A stretch of DNA of 64,000 nucleotides from Piromyces finnis (lineage: Eukaryota; Neocallimastigomycota; Neocallimastigomycetes; Neocallimastigales; Neocallimastigaceae), in contig MCFH01000020.1 in assembly GCA_002104945.1 (NCBI GenBank), forward strand, positions 558,001 through 622,000, in the 5' to 3' direction. The notes under the pieces are model-generated. The model was not told where the DNA came from. It searched no databases and saw only the letters and a program-made list of their open reading frames with translations. The number at the start of each line of letters is the position of its first letter. Position 1 is the first letter of the stretch. This document shows, one piece after another, positions 52,127 to 64,000 of this stretch. A program made the translations under genes and the position numbers.

Positions 52127-55100
52127 TTAATCTTTGTTATCAGAATTAATGTTCTTATTTACTGGAACTTCTGTAATATCAGAAGAAGCAGTATTATCAG
52201 GAACACTACTTATATCAAGTTGAACATCCTTATTATTTTCAGATTCTTTTAATTTCTTTTCCATTATTTTCTTTTCTTTTCTTCTATTACCAATAACTGG
52301 AATGAAACCATAGCATAACGTTAATATAAATGTTACAGCTGCTGCTGGAACTAATACCATTAAATAAGCTTTAGTAATTGCATTAACATAATATTTTTCA
52401 CCATCAGGAACGGTATGAATATCATTTACAGTAACTATTATAAAAATATTATATTATTATTAATATTAAGTGATATCTAAAAAAATTAATTTTATGTATT
52501 ATACAATAAACTATCTATTTATTACCATTTGTATCTGGATAATTTTCTCTATAATATTTTGGGAATTTATTTGAAATTACTGTACTATTTATATATATAT
52601 ATTAAATAATATAGTTGTCCGTTAATTATAAAATGTAATGATTATATTTCATTCATCTTTTATACTTATAATAAATTAAATAATTACCCAACTAATGTTA
52701 CACCCATAACACCACCAATTAAACGGAAGAAATTGTTAAGAGTTGTTCCAATAGCTAAATCTAATTATCAGATGATGATAATAAATAGTTTAAATAAAAA
52801 AGAAATTTTTTTTAATTTTTTTTATAAAGAATTATTAATTTATATATATAACTTGTCAACTAAATTTATATACATACATTTTTTCTCAGCAGATTGTTGA
52901 GTAATAAGTGTTGTGTTTTGCATGACTAAACCAACACCAAGACCAAATAATCCGGTGGCAATTAATTCAAAAATATATTTGGTATCCATTTTGAATAATG
53001 AAATTAAAAATGATGTCAAAACTAACATTAATGAACCAACTTCCATATAATTTTGAATATAACCAAATCTTCCAATTAAATAACCACTTCCTATATTACC
53101 AACGGAGATAAGAATTCTATAAAAATAGATAAAAATAATTTCATTAATTATTTTATAAATATAAAGTAATGATTAAAAGTATTTACAATTTAAAAAAAAA
53201 TAGCAAGATAGCACTTTATACTTACGATTGTGGAACTAATCTTAATCCAGAATTGGTAGCTGAAATTCCACGACCATCCTCTAAAAATTATACATTAGCA
53301 TTAATAAATGATTTCATTTTATTAAAATAAATTCTCAATATTTAAATTTTTTAAACCTACGATAGTATAAAGGAACAGTATTACAAAAACCTAAAAAGGT
53401 GATACCGAGTGTAAAACTAATGAAACAAGATAATCCAACATTTCTATTTTTAAATATTTGGAATGGAGTTAATGGTTCTCTGGCAACCTTCCATTCTACA
53501 AGTAAATAGAGAATAAAACCAATTACAAATCCAACAAACAATAAAATAATAACAGTAGATTTCCATTCATACTTTGATCCACCCCAACTAAGTCCAAGTA
53601 ATAATGAAACAACAGATACTTTAAAAATAAAAGATATTTTGTGAATATCAAATATCATATTACCTAAACATCACTTATTGAATATAAAATTAAAAAAAAA
53701 AAAACTTACAAACAATAAGAAGAGTACCCAAGAAATCAATTCTTTTGAATTTTTCCATGAAAGTACCTGGAGGTGTTGGAATATTAACAAATAATGATAT
53801 GACGATAACAGCAACTACACCAATTGGAACATTTACATAAAATGCCCATCTCCAACTTTTATTAAGATGAAAGTTATATATATAATAATTCATTTAATTA
53901 TTTGTTATTTAATTTTTTTTTTTACAATAATTATTAATTTTTATTACCTTAAATTATCAGTAAAGAAACCGCCAACTAAAGGACCAATTACTGATGAGAA
54001 TGCAAAAACAGCACCAACAATACCCATATATATACCTCTGTTAAAAAAGATGAGAAAATTACCCAAGAATTAGAATTTTATTAATATTGAGCATTTATTA
54101 TATTAATAATTATTTAATAAGATCTTTATAAAATAAAAACCTTTTTCTTAAAGGAACGATATCAGCGATAATAATGTTTGTCATTGCTAAAATACCACCA
54201 CCACTAATACCTTGAAAACCTCTTGAAATAATAAGCATTTTAATGTTTTGGGCAGCTGTATGTTAATTATTAAATTAAAACTTTTTTAATTATTATTCAA
54301 ATAAAAATAAATTATACTTATATATTAATCTTACCACCACAAAGAGCTGAAGTAGATGCAAAGACTACTAAAGCAAAAATCATTACAGGTCTTCTACCAA
54401 AAATATCAGCGACTGTATTATTCAATTATAAAATATTTTTTTTAAACATTAATAATTTGAATGAATTATATTTTAAATTAATAATAAAATAGTTTTTATT
54501 ATATACTAACATTTTCCAAACACTTTTTATATTAGAAAGATAAAATTATTTTATGATAATATAATTAATAATAAAAAAAAAAAAAAAAAGATTAGTTTTT
54601 TTTTATTAGTTTTAAATATATATTATAAAATAAAAAAAAAATATTATTTACTTGGTTGAAAAGAAGTATTTCCTAACATATAAGCTGTAATAACCCAAGT
54701 ATATTCATCTTTTGAGTGAAATTGAGTACTAATAGTTGGTAATGCTGTTGCAACAATAGAAATATCTAAACTAGACATAACCAATGAAACGACTTTATTT
54801 TTATATATAAAATATTATTTAGTATGCAAGCATTTCAATTTAATTTATATAAAAAAATATTTTTATTATAAAAAATAATAATAATTACTTAAAGCCAAAA
54901 TAACCAAGGCAAATCTAGTCTAAAATTATTATTGTTTAGATGAAAGTTTTATTTTTATTAATTATTATAATATAGCTAAAAAAAAAAAAAAAATGAAATT
55001 ATATTATTAAATACTCACTCTTGTTAATTGAACATTTACTGCATCAAGACTTTTAGAATTTTCTTTTTTGAAATCCAATTGTTTTTCATTTACATTTTCT

Positions 55101-55180
55101 GGATTTTCTTTTTTAATCGTATCCATTTCAATGGTATTATCATTTAGTGTTGAATTATCAGGAGATGAATTGTTTTCCAT
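52127..55180 (-). CDS. MFS transporter F, DHA2-like, about 14 exons
   Basis: Intact paralogue and tandem neighbour of E. It starts at ATG 55178-55180 ([15 protein letters not shown]), followed by [11 protein letters not shown] as in E. The chain includes [31 protein letters not shown], the microexon at 54511-54522, and [13 protein letters not shown]. It continues with [45 protein letters not shown] and [17 protein letters not shown]. It ends with [16 protein letters not shown] and a charged tail stopping at 52127-52129. Unlike E, the stretch [14 protein letters not shown] (about 53570-53610) is uninterrupted, showing loss of one intron. QGISGGG replaces the usual QGIGGG. Confidence 0.88.
54511..54522 (-). 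other. 12-nt microexon of transporter F
   Basis: The microexon TGTTTGGAAAAT is identical to that of transporter E. Its donor is GTTAGT. It reads Met-Phe-Gly-Lys with one base borrowed from the exon before. Confidence 0.87.
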
Positions 55181-55590
55181 TTTTGTTAAAATAATTTAAA
55201 CAATTTCTTTTTTAATATTGAATTATGTTTATAAACCTAAAAGTACATTTAATAGAATTTAATGTTAAAAATCTTTAATTTTTTTTTTACATCATCTAAT
55301 CTAAATAGCTACCTTTTTTTCCTTTTCTCTTTTGTTGAATTTTAATTGTTTCTTTTATTTTTTTTTTATTTTTTTTTTTTTTTTTGAATATAATTAAACG
55401 ATTTTTGACAACTTTTTTTTTTTTTTTATATTCTTTTTGTGAAATTAAAAAAAAAAAAAAATTTTAATCTAAAAATTTGTTTTAAAATTTTTTGATATAA
55501 TTTTAAAATATATTAGAATATATTAATTATTTATTTAAATGAAATTATTATATATATTATAATATATAATCAAATATATTATTATTAATG

Positions 55591-55760
55591 TTATTTTTTC
55601 TTATAATCATAAAAAAGTGATTCTTTCAAACTATCCGAGCACATTTCATAAGAAAAGTTATTATTACCTTTACTTCTCTATTTAAGAGAAAAAAGTAATA
55701 ATTAGCACAATCAAATGCATATTCAAAGCAATTATTCTATATAATAAGTTCATAATATTA
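55591..55760 (-). pseudogene. Possible short coding relic
   Basis: On the minus strand, CFEYAFDCANYYFFL and, in a different frame, NNNFSYEMCSDSLKES followed by a stop at 55591-55593 look coding-like, with Cys and aromatic residues. An intron or frameshift would be needed to join them. I do not recognise the family. It could be chance. Confidence 0.25.
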
Positions 55761-57140
55761 ATAATGGTAATAATAATAATTGTATATTCTTTACAATCAA
55801 TTTCTTTTTTGAATGATTATTTTGAATATTTTTAGTGGAAAAATTTTTTATATTATATCTTTTCATTGAAATTAAAATTTTATAAATAATAATCTAGCTA
55901 AAGGATTAAAAAAAAATACTTTTTATTATTATAATAATTTTAATTGTGTATTGCGATGAAGGCTCATTATTTCTTCTAGTTATTTATTATTCAATGCAAT
56001 AGTGTGGGTTACTATTGTAAAAAAAAAAGGATACTTTTTATAAAAAATATTTCAGTTGTTTTTTCAATATTTTTTAATTTATTGCAGATAAAATATAATT
56101 TTAAAATATTATTATAATACACTGTAATATATGGAAATAATATAATAATAATTAAAAAAAATAATTTTTCCGCTTATTGACTAATGAAATAAAATTTAAA
56201 AAGGTTAGTTTTAATAAAAAAAAAAAAAGCAACTAAATAGTTACAGTTATGACAAGTGGGGTGTAGCATGAATAATAATATAAAATAGCTTTTTTGCTTA
56301 TTAAATAATAATGAAAGAAGATAATTACTGCTTGGAAAATACTACAAAATGGTTATTGATAACAACGTTTTTTTTTTTTTTTGTATAAAAAAGTGCTATT
56401 TTTTTTTGACTTTTATAGTCACTGTCACAAAAAGTAATTTAAAATAATACTTTTTTATTTTTAAAAGAATTATTCTTGTTTATATTAAAATAATTATCCA
56501 AAGTATTCTCATAAACTATATAAACTATTAAAAAAATTTATAAATAAAAGCAATTTGATTTATTAAAAGTATTAGTATTAATGGTAAAGGAATGAATCTT
56601 AATAATAGTAAAAGTAGGTGAATGAGAATATGAGCATGAGTTTCTAATTAAATAAATGTTTAAAATTAAATTTATTCTTATTTTCACTATTAAATTTGAA
56701 AATTGTTTTGCCAAAGGAACTAAATAAAACTTTTTTTAAATATATAATCAAAACAAAACTAAACAAAAAATCAAACCTTTTTTTTAATTTTATTATTATT
56801 TTATATTTTCTAAATTACATTTCATAATATAAAAAAATATAATAATTTATAAACAAACTAAACACCCTATATGAAATTTCAAGTATCATATTTTCGATAT
56901 TATTAATCATCCTTAAATTTCAACTTATTTACAAAGTAATAAGCAAAGTTTCTAAATAAATTGTATTAATAAATATAATACATAATTCCAAAACAAACTT
57001 TTCAGTATTATTATAAAGAAACAATAAATTATTAATTACATTGTAATGTTTTATTTTTTTTTTCTTGATAAATTAAAGTATTATAGTACTTTACTTTGAG
57101 TTAAGTTTATGTAATTTAGTTTATTATTAATTTCAAATAT

Positions 57141-57245
57141 ATAGCCGAGCGGCGAATATGTTCAAGGGCATTATTCATGCCCTGACGAATTAGGAAAACT
57201 ACGTTTCCTCAAATTCTCTTTGAACTTAATCTTGCTCTTGAGAAT
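57141..57245. other. Compact structured patch, G/C-richer than its surroundings
   Basis: GTTCAA (57160-57165) pairs with TTGAAC (57220-57225). Inside lie two hairpins: GGGCAT/ATGCCC (57166-57171 with 57177-57182) and AGGAAA/TTTCCT (57192-57197 with 57204-57209), the latter extended by GAATT/AATTC (57187-57191 with 57212-57216). Together they make a three-way junction. The minus strand also reads NVVFLIRQGMNNALEHIRRS, after an in-frame stop. It may be a structured RNA, or a fragment of a retroelement; I cannot decide. Confidence 0.4.
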
Positions 57246-57623
57246 ATATAACCAGAGATTTAGAGATAGATATAAAAAAAAAGTATATATAAGTAATATA
57301 GAAAAATAAAAAATAAAAACATTTATACAATAACACTTTCTGAGAAAAGCTGTCCAATGAGTGTATTCATTTAATTTTATATTACCAAATAGTTTTTTTT
57401 TAAAAAACTATGATAGAGAAATAATTTTATTTTATATTATAAACAAGATTATTAGTAATAATGGTAGAGATTTTATTTAATCATCATCAAATAGAGTATA
57501 AATATAATTTTAATTAACGAACCAATGGAGTAAAAAAAAATACTAAAATTATTATGATAAACTATACTAATAAAAACTTTTTTTCCTTTGATATAAATAG
57601 TAATGAATTGATTTTCATTACAT

Positions 57624-57743
57624 TGTTTTTAAATATGTAATTAATTATATAATATTTCGTTTAATAATACTATTAAAAACTATTTTTTTTAAATATATGA
57701 TTAATTGTATAATATTTCGTTTAATAATAAGAGTAAAAATATT
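57624..57743. repeat. Tandem duplication with a 60-bp period
   Basis: Two copies, offset by exactly 60 bp, share ATAATATTTCGTTTAATAAT and AT-rich flanks with a few differences. No coding content. Confidence 0.85.
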
Positions 57744-58504
57744 TTTATAATAATTTATGATAATTATTATAATGAAATTAATAACTTCAAGTATAAGCTC
57801 TAATTTAAAATTTTAATTTATATATAAATTATATGTACATATGTATGAATATGTTAATAATTATGCATTGCATTAACATTTATTTAAAGAAGATATTTAT
57901 ATGAGCTAAGAAGTTATATTTAATATAATAATAAAGAACAATAATACTATATTTTTATTTTTATATAAAAGAAGGAATTATATGTATATTAATTATTATC
58001 AGCATATTTTATAAATAATAATATTAATTATTATAAAAATATATATATTATTATATATATATATATATATTTTCTAAAACATAAAAGTACAATTATTTGA
58101 AAAATATCAAAAAATTATAAAATATATATAATACATATTATCACTATTATCATTATTACTATTTTTTTTTTTTTTTTTTTTTTGTTAAAAATGAATTATT
58201 GAAAATTTTTAAACTTACTATTATTTAACTAATTATAATTTTTAATTTGTTTAAAGTATGTCACTGGTTAGTTTAAACATTTTATAAATAAATATTGCAT
58301 GCATTAACTATTACTAATTTTATAATAAGATTATAATTTATAATTGGTGAAGATTTTGTTTCCTTAAATACTATTTCAATTATACAGAAATCAGAGATTA
58401 GTGAAATGTTGAAATTTGGATTTTCTTATTTTCCTATATAATTTATATAAATTTTAAAATATATTTTTTAACTTTATAGGATTATTATTATTTATTATTA
58501 TTAT

Positions 58505-58568
58505 TACAGATTATTACTACTACTACCACCACAACTACTAACTATAACCATCACCACCACCACCAATA
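58505..58568 (+). repeat. CTA/CCA triplet-rich patch
   Basis: TACTACTACCACCACAACTA and CACCACCACCACCAAT runs stand out in AT-rich DNA. Probably degenerate triplet microsatellite. Confidence 0.75.
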
Positions 58569-60525
58569 ATAATAAAGAATAAAAAAAAAAAAAGTAATTT
58601 TAAAATATATTTTGAATAGGATGTTTATTAGCTTACATTAAATTCGTTTTACCTACAATTTTTTTTTTTTTTACTTCTTCACATAACTCTATAAAATTAA
58701 AATTTTTAAAGTTTAATTTAATTACTTCCTTTTTTATATAAAAATAATTTTTAAAATTTCCAAGTATACTGTACAAATTATAAGTAAATTATGATTTTTC
58801 TTTTTTATATTAATTGAAAATTAAATAGTAAATTAGATTAAACTAAGAGATTTTTATTATTGATATTTAATAATAAATATACTTTATTTCGTTATACAAA
58901 TGACAAATTTTAATAATAGTTTAATAATGTTAAAATTTCCTTCAAATAATATGATATAAATCATAATATAATTATATTTTATATTTCAATTATATATATA
59001 TTTCAATTATAATATGGAATAATCATTAAATTTTAGTATTTTATAAAATTTAAAATCATAATTAATTATTCTCTATGGAAAAGCTTATTTTAAGAAGAAT
59101 ATTGACTTTAATTAATAATATAATGTGATATGTCGTAATTTATATTTTTTAAATATTTAACTTTTGAATAGAAGGAATTATATATATATATACAGTTTTT
59201 TTTAAGGCTTATGAAAAATGAATTATTAATAATTTATAAAGATGAAATATATAAAGGAAAGCTTAATTTTTCAAATAATATAAATTAATGAGGTTTTCCC
59301 TTTTTGATTACTATTTATTATTATTATTATTATTTTTTTATAATTTCTGAATTATTTTTTATTCAGAGTTATTTTTGGTATTATTATTATTTTTTTTTTA
59401 TGAAAAAAAAGTAGTTTTTATTTTAAAATGTTTATGTTTGAAAAGTAATTTATATATTATTAATAAAAAATAAAAAAATATTATATAGTAAAATTATTTA
59501 TTCATATTTTAACAAAGTTTCCAAAAATATTTTTAATAGATTATTTTTTTTTTTTAAAAACTAGTTATCATAAGAAGTAAAAGGAAAACTAATTTATATT
59601 GATTTATTTCAAAAAAAAAGAAAGAAAGAAAAAATAACTTATTTAAAAATATATAAAGTTATTTATTTTAAATAACTCATTACATACAAAACCAAGACAT
59701 AAATAATTTTATTTATAATTTAAAATTTTTGGATTTTACTATCTAATTAATAAAAAGAAAAGTTTCAAGGATCAATTAAATCATGAATAATTAAATAAAT
59801 TGATAATTTTTCATCAAGTTCTTATCCAAAAAAAGAGAAAAAATATTTTAAAGATGACATTAAGTTATGAAAATCATCTTAAATGAAAATATAAAAGAAA
59901 GTAAAGATCATATTAATAATTAGTATATAAACACCAAAGAAAAGGAAATTATTATTTCACAAATTAACTATATTCATATTAAAGAAAAACAATATATAGG
60001 TTGTATTAAAATATTTTTTGTAATCAAGTAAATTTTTATAAAAAAAGGTAATATTACACGACATACAAATCAACACCCCCCAAAAAAAATATTAAAACCG
60101 TTTTTTGGAATTTTAGTAAATCAAAATTTCATTAAAGGGAAATATTTTTTTATTTTATAAAATTGTAATTTATTAATATTTTTTTATTGATAAATTATGA
60201 TAATTTAAAAAATTAAATATTAATAAAAATAATAATATTAGTTTAAAAAAAAAAAAAAAAAAAGGAAAGAAATCACCATAAATATAAACATTAATATAAA
60301 TAAAAATTAGCAAATAATTAAACATACACATATATATGCTTGTTTATTATAAAAGATATTAAATCAGTATCTTCAATAATACTAAAGAAAAAAAAAATAG
60401 TAATATAAAAAGTGTAGTTCAATATTATTAAAAATAATAATAATAATAAAAAAATAAAACCTAATCAAAGAAAATATAAAGATAGGATATTTATATAATT
60501 TAAGCTTATAACCAATAATTTAAAA

Positions 60526-61916
60526 ATGTACAAAAGAAATGTTGATACTAAAACCATAATGAATAATACAAAAGGTAAAGATTTAAATAATATTATTAAT
60601 TAAAATTATAAAATTAAAAAATTTTTAATATAAAATTACTTTTTCATATTAAAAATAGATCGTTCAAGTAAATATGAAAAGAAAAATAAGAAGAAAATTA
60701 GAAAATTTTTTAAAAATATATTTAAAAAAAAAAGTAGTTCCAAGAAAGAAGATATTGAATATGACAACCTCAGTGATGTATCTAATTGTGCTACAATTAA
60801 TGCCCCAGATGAATATAACAGAAAATATTCACAATTAACTCAATTTGATTCTTCTTCTGAAGCAACAATTATTAATCCAAGTGTGACATCTTCAACAAAT
60901 GATATTTATTATAACAGATTTAATTCTTCAACTTTTCCACCAAATACATCAAAAATTCAAAATGAATTTGATAGTAAAGGAAACACTATTACTTCAGCAA
61001 ATGAATTCTATCAACATAATCAACTTAAACCATTCAATATATCTTCAAACCAAAATTTTTTGAATAGCAATATTACTAGAGCTAGTTTTTATTCGATACC
61101 ATCCTATAGTTATTCAAATATAATTCCTTCAGGTGATCATATTCCATTAAAACTTATTGGGAGAAATGAATTAACAACACCTATTATTAATAATTGGGTT
61201 GCAGAACAAATTAGAACCAAAATTCCACATCTTTATAAAGAAGCTATTAAATGGAAATTACTCTATAGTATTGATCAACATGGACTTAGTTTAAATACAC
61301 TTTATTCAAACGTTAAACATGCTGGACCATGTGTAATGGCTATTATCACTGATAATGATGAAATTTTTGGTGCCTTTACTCCTGAGCCATTTGATCCTAC
61401 TATCAGTAAAAGCTATTATGGAAATGGTTTAAGGTTTGTATTTTTTAAAAAAGCTATATTATATAAATATAATATTTTTTAAACTTTATAGACAAAAGGG
61501 TCCCCCCCAAAAAAAAAAAAGCTGCGAGGATTTACTAAATCATATTAATTCTATTCATTGCTATTTTAGTTTTATATGGAAACTCAATAATCGTAATAAT
61601 GTTGATTTTTATCAATCAAAAAACACAAATCAATATTACATGCTTGCAGATAATCATTTTATTGCCATGGGTGGAGGGTAAGTGTTCAAATAAATTATAT
61701 ATAAATACATCTTCAAGAGAACCATAAGTACTAAAAAAAATTTTATTTTTTTTTTAATCCTCAAATTATAGAAATGGAAAATTCGGATTATACCTTAATG
61801 AAAATCTTATTGATGGATATTTATCCCCATGTATGACATTTGATTATAATAGTAATATTTTAGAAAATGAAAACTTTGAATGTTTTGGCCTTGAAATATG
61901 GGGATTTGAATTTTAA
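60526..61916 (+). CDS. TLDc-domain protein (OXR1-like)
   Basis: TLDc proteins such as OXR1 act in oxidative stress resistance and bind the V-ATPase. Four exons fit best: 60526-60574, 60659-61433, 61570-61677 and 61772-61916, giving 358 residues. The N-terminal half is low complexity: a Lys-rich segment (KKNKKKIRKFFKNIFKKK) then Ser/Asn-rich sequence. The TLDc domain fills the C-terminal half: WKLLYSIDQHGLSLNTLYSN, then GPCVMAIITDNDEIFGAF, YYGNG joined to SFIWKL, YYMLADNHFIAMGGG and NGKFGLYLNENLIDGYLS, ending CFGLEIWGFEF. An AG at 61490-61491 offers another acceptor for exon 3; it would add 26 in-frame residues with a Pro/Lys homopolymer-like stretch. The shorter form matches the family better. 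Confidence 0.88.
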
Positions 61917-62039
61917 TTGGAAATATTAATTTAAAAAAAAAAAAAAAAATACAAAATACAAAATACCACCGCCACCACCGCTTACATAAATAACTTACAC
62001 ACATAGTTATAATTTTAATTTAATTTATCTTCGTATTTC

Positions 62040-62074
<35 letters not shown>

Positions 62075-62085
62075 TGTAGTAGTAT
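62040..62085 (+). repeat. (TAG)n microsatellite
   Basis: About 14 TAG triplets with one TTG interruption. Confidence 0.95.
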
Positions 62086-62677
62086 TTAATATTTTAATAA
62101 TTTTAATAACCCATATGGATATGCTTTTATTTTTTAACATCGTCATTCATTTTAAGTTTGTTTTTTAAAAAATTATTTATATTTTATTATTTTTATATTT
62201 ATATCCACTAGCTATATTTTATTTTTATTATTCATAATTAATATCATATTTATATTATTTATATTCGCATTTCTTATATAGTACGCGCTGACTAGTAATT
62301 ACGCATTTACTTTATAAATTTTAATTTCTTTTTTTTTTTTTTTTTTTTTTTTATAAATATATATATATATATATATAAACTACTTTTTTTTAATAATTTA
62401 ACAACAAAAAAAAAAAAAAAAAAAAAATTAATATTAACATTATAATTTTAATATTAATACTTAGTTAAACCTAACTCATAAATTCTTTTAATTATTATTA
62501 ATCATTATTTTGTATTATCATAAATGATAATCTGTAATGATTGATATTATATAATTAAAAAAAAAAAAAAATACCCTTTTTTTTTTAAATATATATAAAG
62601 TAGTAAAGAAAAAAAAAAAAAAAAAAAAAAAAAGGAAAGGATAAAAAAAAGAAAATATTTAAAAAAAAGAAAAAACC

Positions 62678-62783
<106 letters not shown>

Positions 62784-63080
62784 TATAACAAAAAAACAAA
62801 AATAATCAAAAATTATGTGTATAATTATTGAATATTGAATTGTCATCATTTATTAATGATATTTTCATTTTTATTATTAAATATTTTATTTTATTAAAAA
62901 AAAAAAATAGATAGAATAAATATATATATATAAATTGGTGTGTATTTTTTTTTTTTTTTTAAAAAATATTTACTATATTTATTTAAATATTATTTTATTG
63001 TTAAATTTTACTTTCTTAAAATTTTTTTTTTTTATTGATCTTTTTGTTTTTTTTTTTAAAAAAAAATCCATTAAAATATT

Positions 63081-64000
63081 TTAAGGAATAGCTCCTATTA
63101 AACCATTATTTTTAAATACACATTGACAATTACATCCCGCAGGACAATATTTATTTTTCTCTTTAACAAACCAATCTCTTATATGATTCATATGTCCACC
63201 ATGATTACATATCATACAAAAGTTTGTTAATCCTATATATAAAAAATTTATATTAAAAAAATAATATATATATATTTTTTTAATATTAATTATTATTCTT
63301 ATAATAGTTATCTTATTTTTTGAAATAAAGTGTTCTTACCTCTAACTGGTAATCTACAAATAGCACAGATAGAACCACGTTTACTTTCATTACAACGCAT
63401 ACAGAAAAATCCTTTGTTATTTGGGATTAAATCTTTTTCACAATGAGAACATTTTATGGTAAGTTCTATATTTTGTAAATTATTGATTATTTATTATAGT
63501 AAATAGGGTAATATATATAAAGTTATTAATTATTATAAAATGTTTTTTTTTTTTTTATTGTAAATTTATTTATTCATTAATTAAAGGTATAAAGAAGAAA
63601 TATGAAATGCTTTTATAATTACCAAATGGTGGTGATTCAGTTTCGTTTAAATGCTGTTCTGTAACGAATTTTAATATTTCAGCTCTTTGTTTTAAATATC
63701 CCCATGAATATAAAATTTCTGCATAAACTATTCGGTAGCAATCATACAATGTTTGTTTATTAGAATCGATTAATGGAATATAAATATCACTATGGAATTA
63801 TTAAAAAAGTTATAAAATATACATTATTTGTTTAGAATAATAAAGTATAAATATAATAGTTTATTTTAACTAAAGATTATAAATTTTATTTATAATACTG
63901 CTATTATAACATATTTTATAACACATTTATTTTATTATTCTTAGTAATTACCCTCCTTCTTCATCATCAAATTCACCATATGGTTGAACACGACTCATGG
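63081..64000 (-). CDS. WDR59/SEA3 C-terminal part (GATOR2/SEACAT complex), 5' end outside window
   Basis: WDR59 (yeast Sea3/Mtc5) is a subunit of GATOR2/SEACAT, which controls TORC1 in response to amino acids at the vacuole or lysosome. Four exons are visible, ending at 63081-63083. The most upstream one (to 64000) encodes SRVQPYGEFDDEEG. The next gives DIYIPLIDSNKQTLYDCYR and YSWGYLKQRAEILKFVTEQ. The last exons carry a C-terminal zinc-binding RING-like domain: CSHCEKDLIPN, CMRCNESKRGSICAICRLPVRG, then FCMICNHGGHMNHIRDWF and CPAGCNCQC. The VRGLTNFCMICNHGGH stretch fits WDR59 better than WDR24 or MIOS. The WD40 propeller and RWD domain lie beyond the right edge. Confidence 0.87.

Larger units (their letters stand above)
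55181..60525. other. Gene-poor AT-rich region of about 5.3 kb
   Basis: The region upstream of both transporter F (-) and the TLDc gene (+) holds no clear gene. Separate entries describe a possible coding relic near 55.6-55.8 kb, a structured patch near 57.2 kb, a 60-bp duplication near 57.6 kb and a CTA/CCA-rich patch near 58.5 kb. Confidence 0.6.

Noticed and set aside
57141-57160. tRNA-like A box (TAGCCGAGCGG) at the structured patch
   Set aside because: No matching B box, acceptor stem or anticodon arm follows, so a tRNA is not supported.
57180-57225. Hammerhead-like CTGACGA core
   Set aside because: The GAAA core and cleavage-site arrangement needed for a hammerhead ribozyme are not in place.
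61492-61569. 26-residue insert in the TLDc domain as the main form
   Set aside because: The family aligns without it when the downstream acceptor is used; kept only as a possible isoform.

Overview
The window is a very AT-rich stretch of a eukaryotic nuclear genome: long A/T homopolymers, triplet microsatellites, and protein-coding exons broken by short AT-rich GT-AG introns. The base composition, fungal-type housekeeping genes (STT4, SAC1, SEA complex), a cluster of DHA2-type transporters, bacterial-looking aldo-keto reductases and a LINE relic fit an anaerobic gut fungus (Neocallimastigomycota). This assignment is inference. Dictyostelium-like amoebae share the composition but usually show poly-N/Q tracts in proteins, which are absent here.

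Layout. 1-1272 (+): 3' end of a type III PI4-kinase alpha (STT4). 2193-~8000 (-): a nucleoporin NUP188 orthologue. 8918-11201 (-): an unrecognised multi-exon gene. 11701-13671 (-): METTL5-type 18S rRNA methyltransferase. 14717-18287 (-): SAC1 phosphoinositide phosphatase. 19453-21901 (-): cytosolic prolyl-tRNA synthetase. 23032-55180 (-): an accessory region made of five DHA2-like MFS transporters (A-C, E, F), one broken MFS copy (C'), two near-identical aldo-keto reductases flanking a LINE relic, and a secreted GPI-anchored-looking beta-helix protein. 55181-60525 holds almost no coding signal. 60526-61916 (+): a TLDc-domain protein. 63081-64000 (-): 3' end of WDR59/SEA3, running off the right edge. 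All genes from 2193 to 55180 lie on the minus strand.

Functional links. STT4 makes PI4P and SAC1 removes it, so the two ends of that cycle sit about 13 kb apart, but nothing in the sequence shows co-regulation. The MFS cluster grew by tandem duplication: B, C, E and F share intron positions, including a 12-nt microexon that encodes the Gly-Lys core of MFS motif A, while A has no introns, and C and F have each lost one different intron. The AKR pair is identical over 269 residues and differs only in the last 21, which points to recent gene conversion or recent duplication with a replaced tail.

The most notable observations are the 12-nt microexons in a transporter gating loop, the AKR identity tract, an in-frame alternative 3' splice site in the TLDc gene, and a compact structured patch near 57.2 kb.
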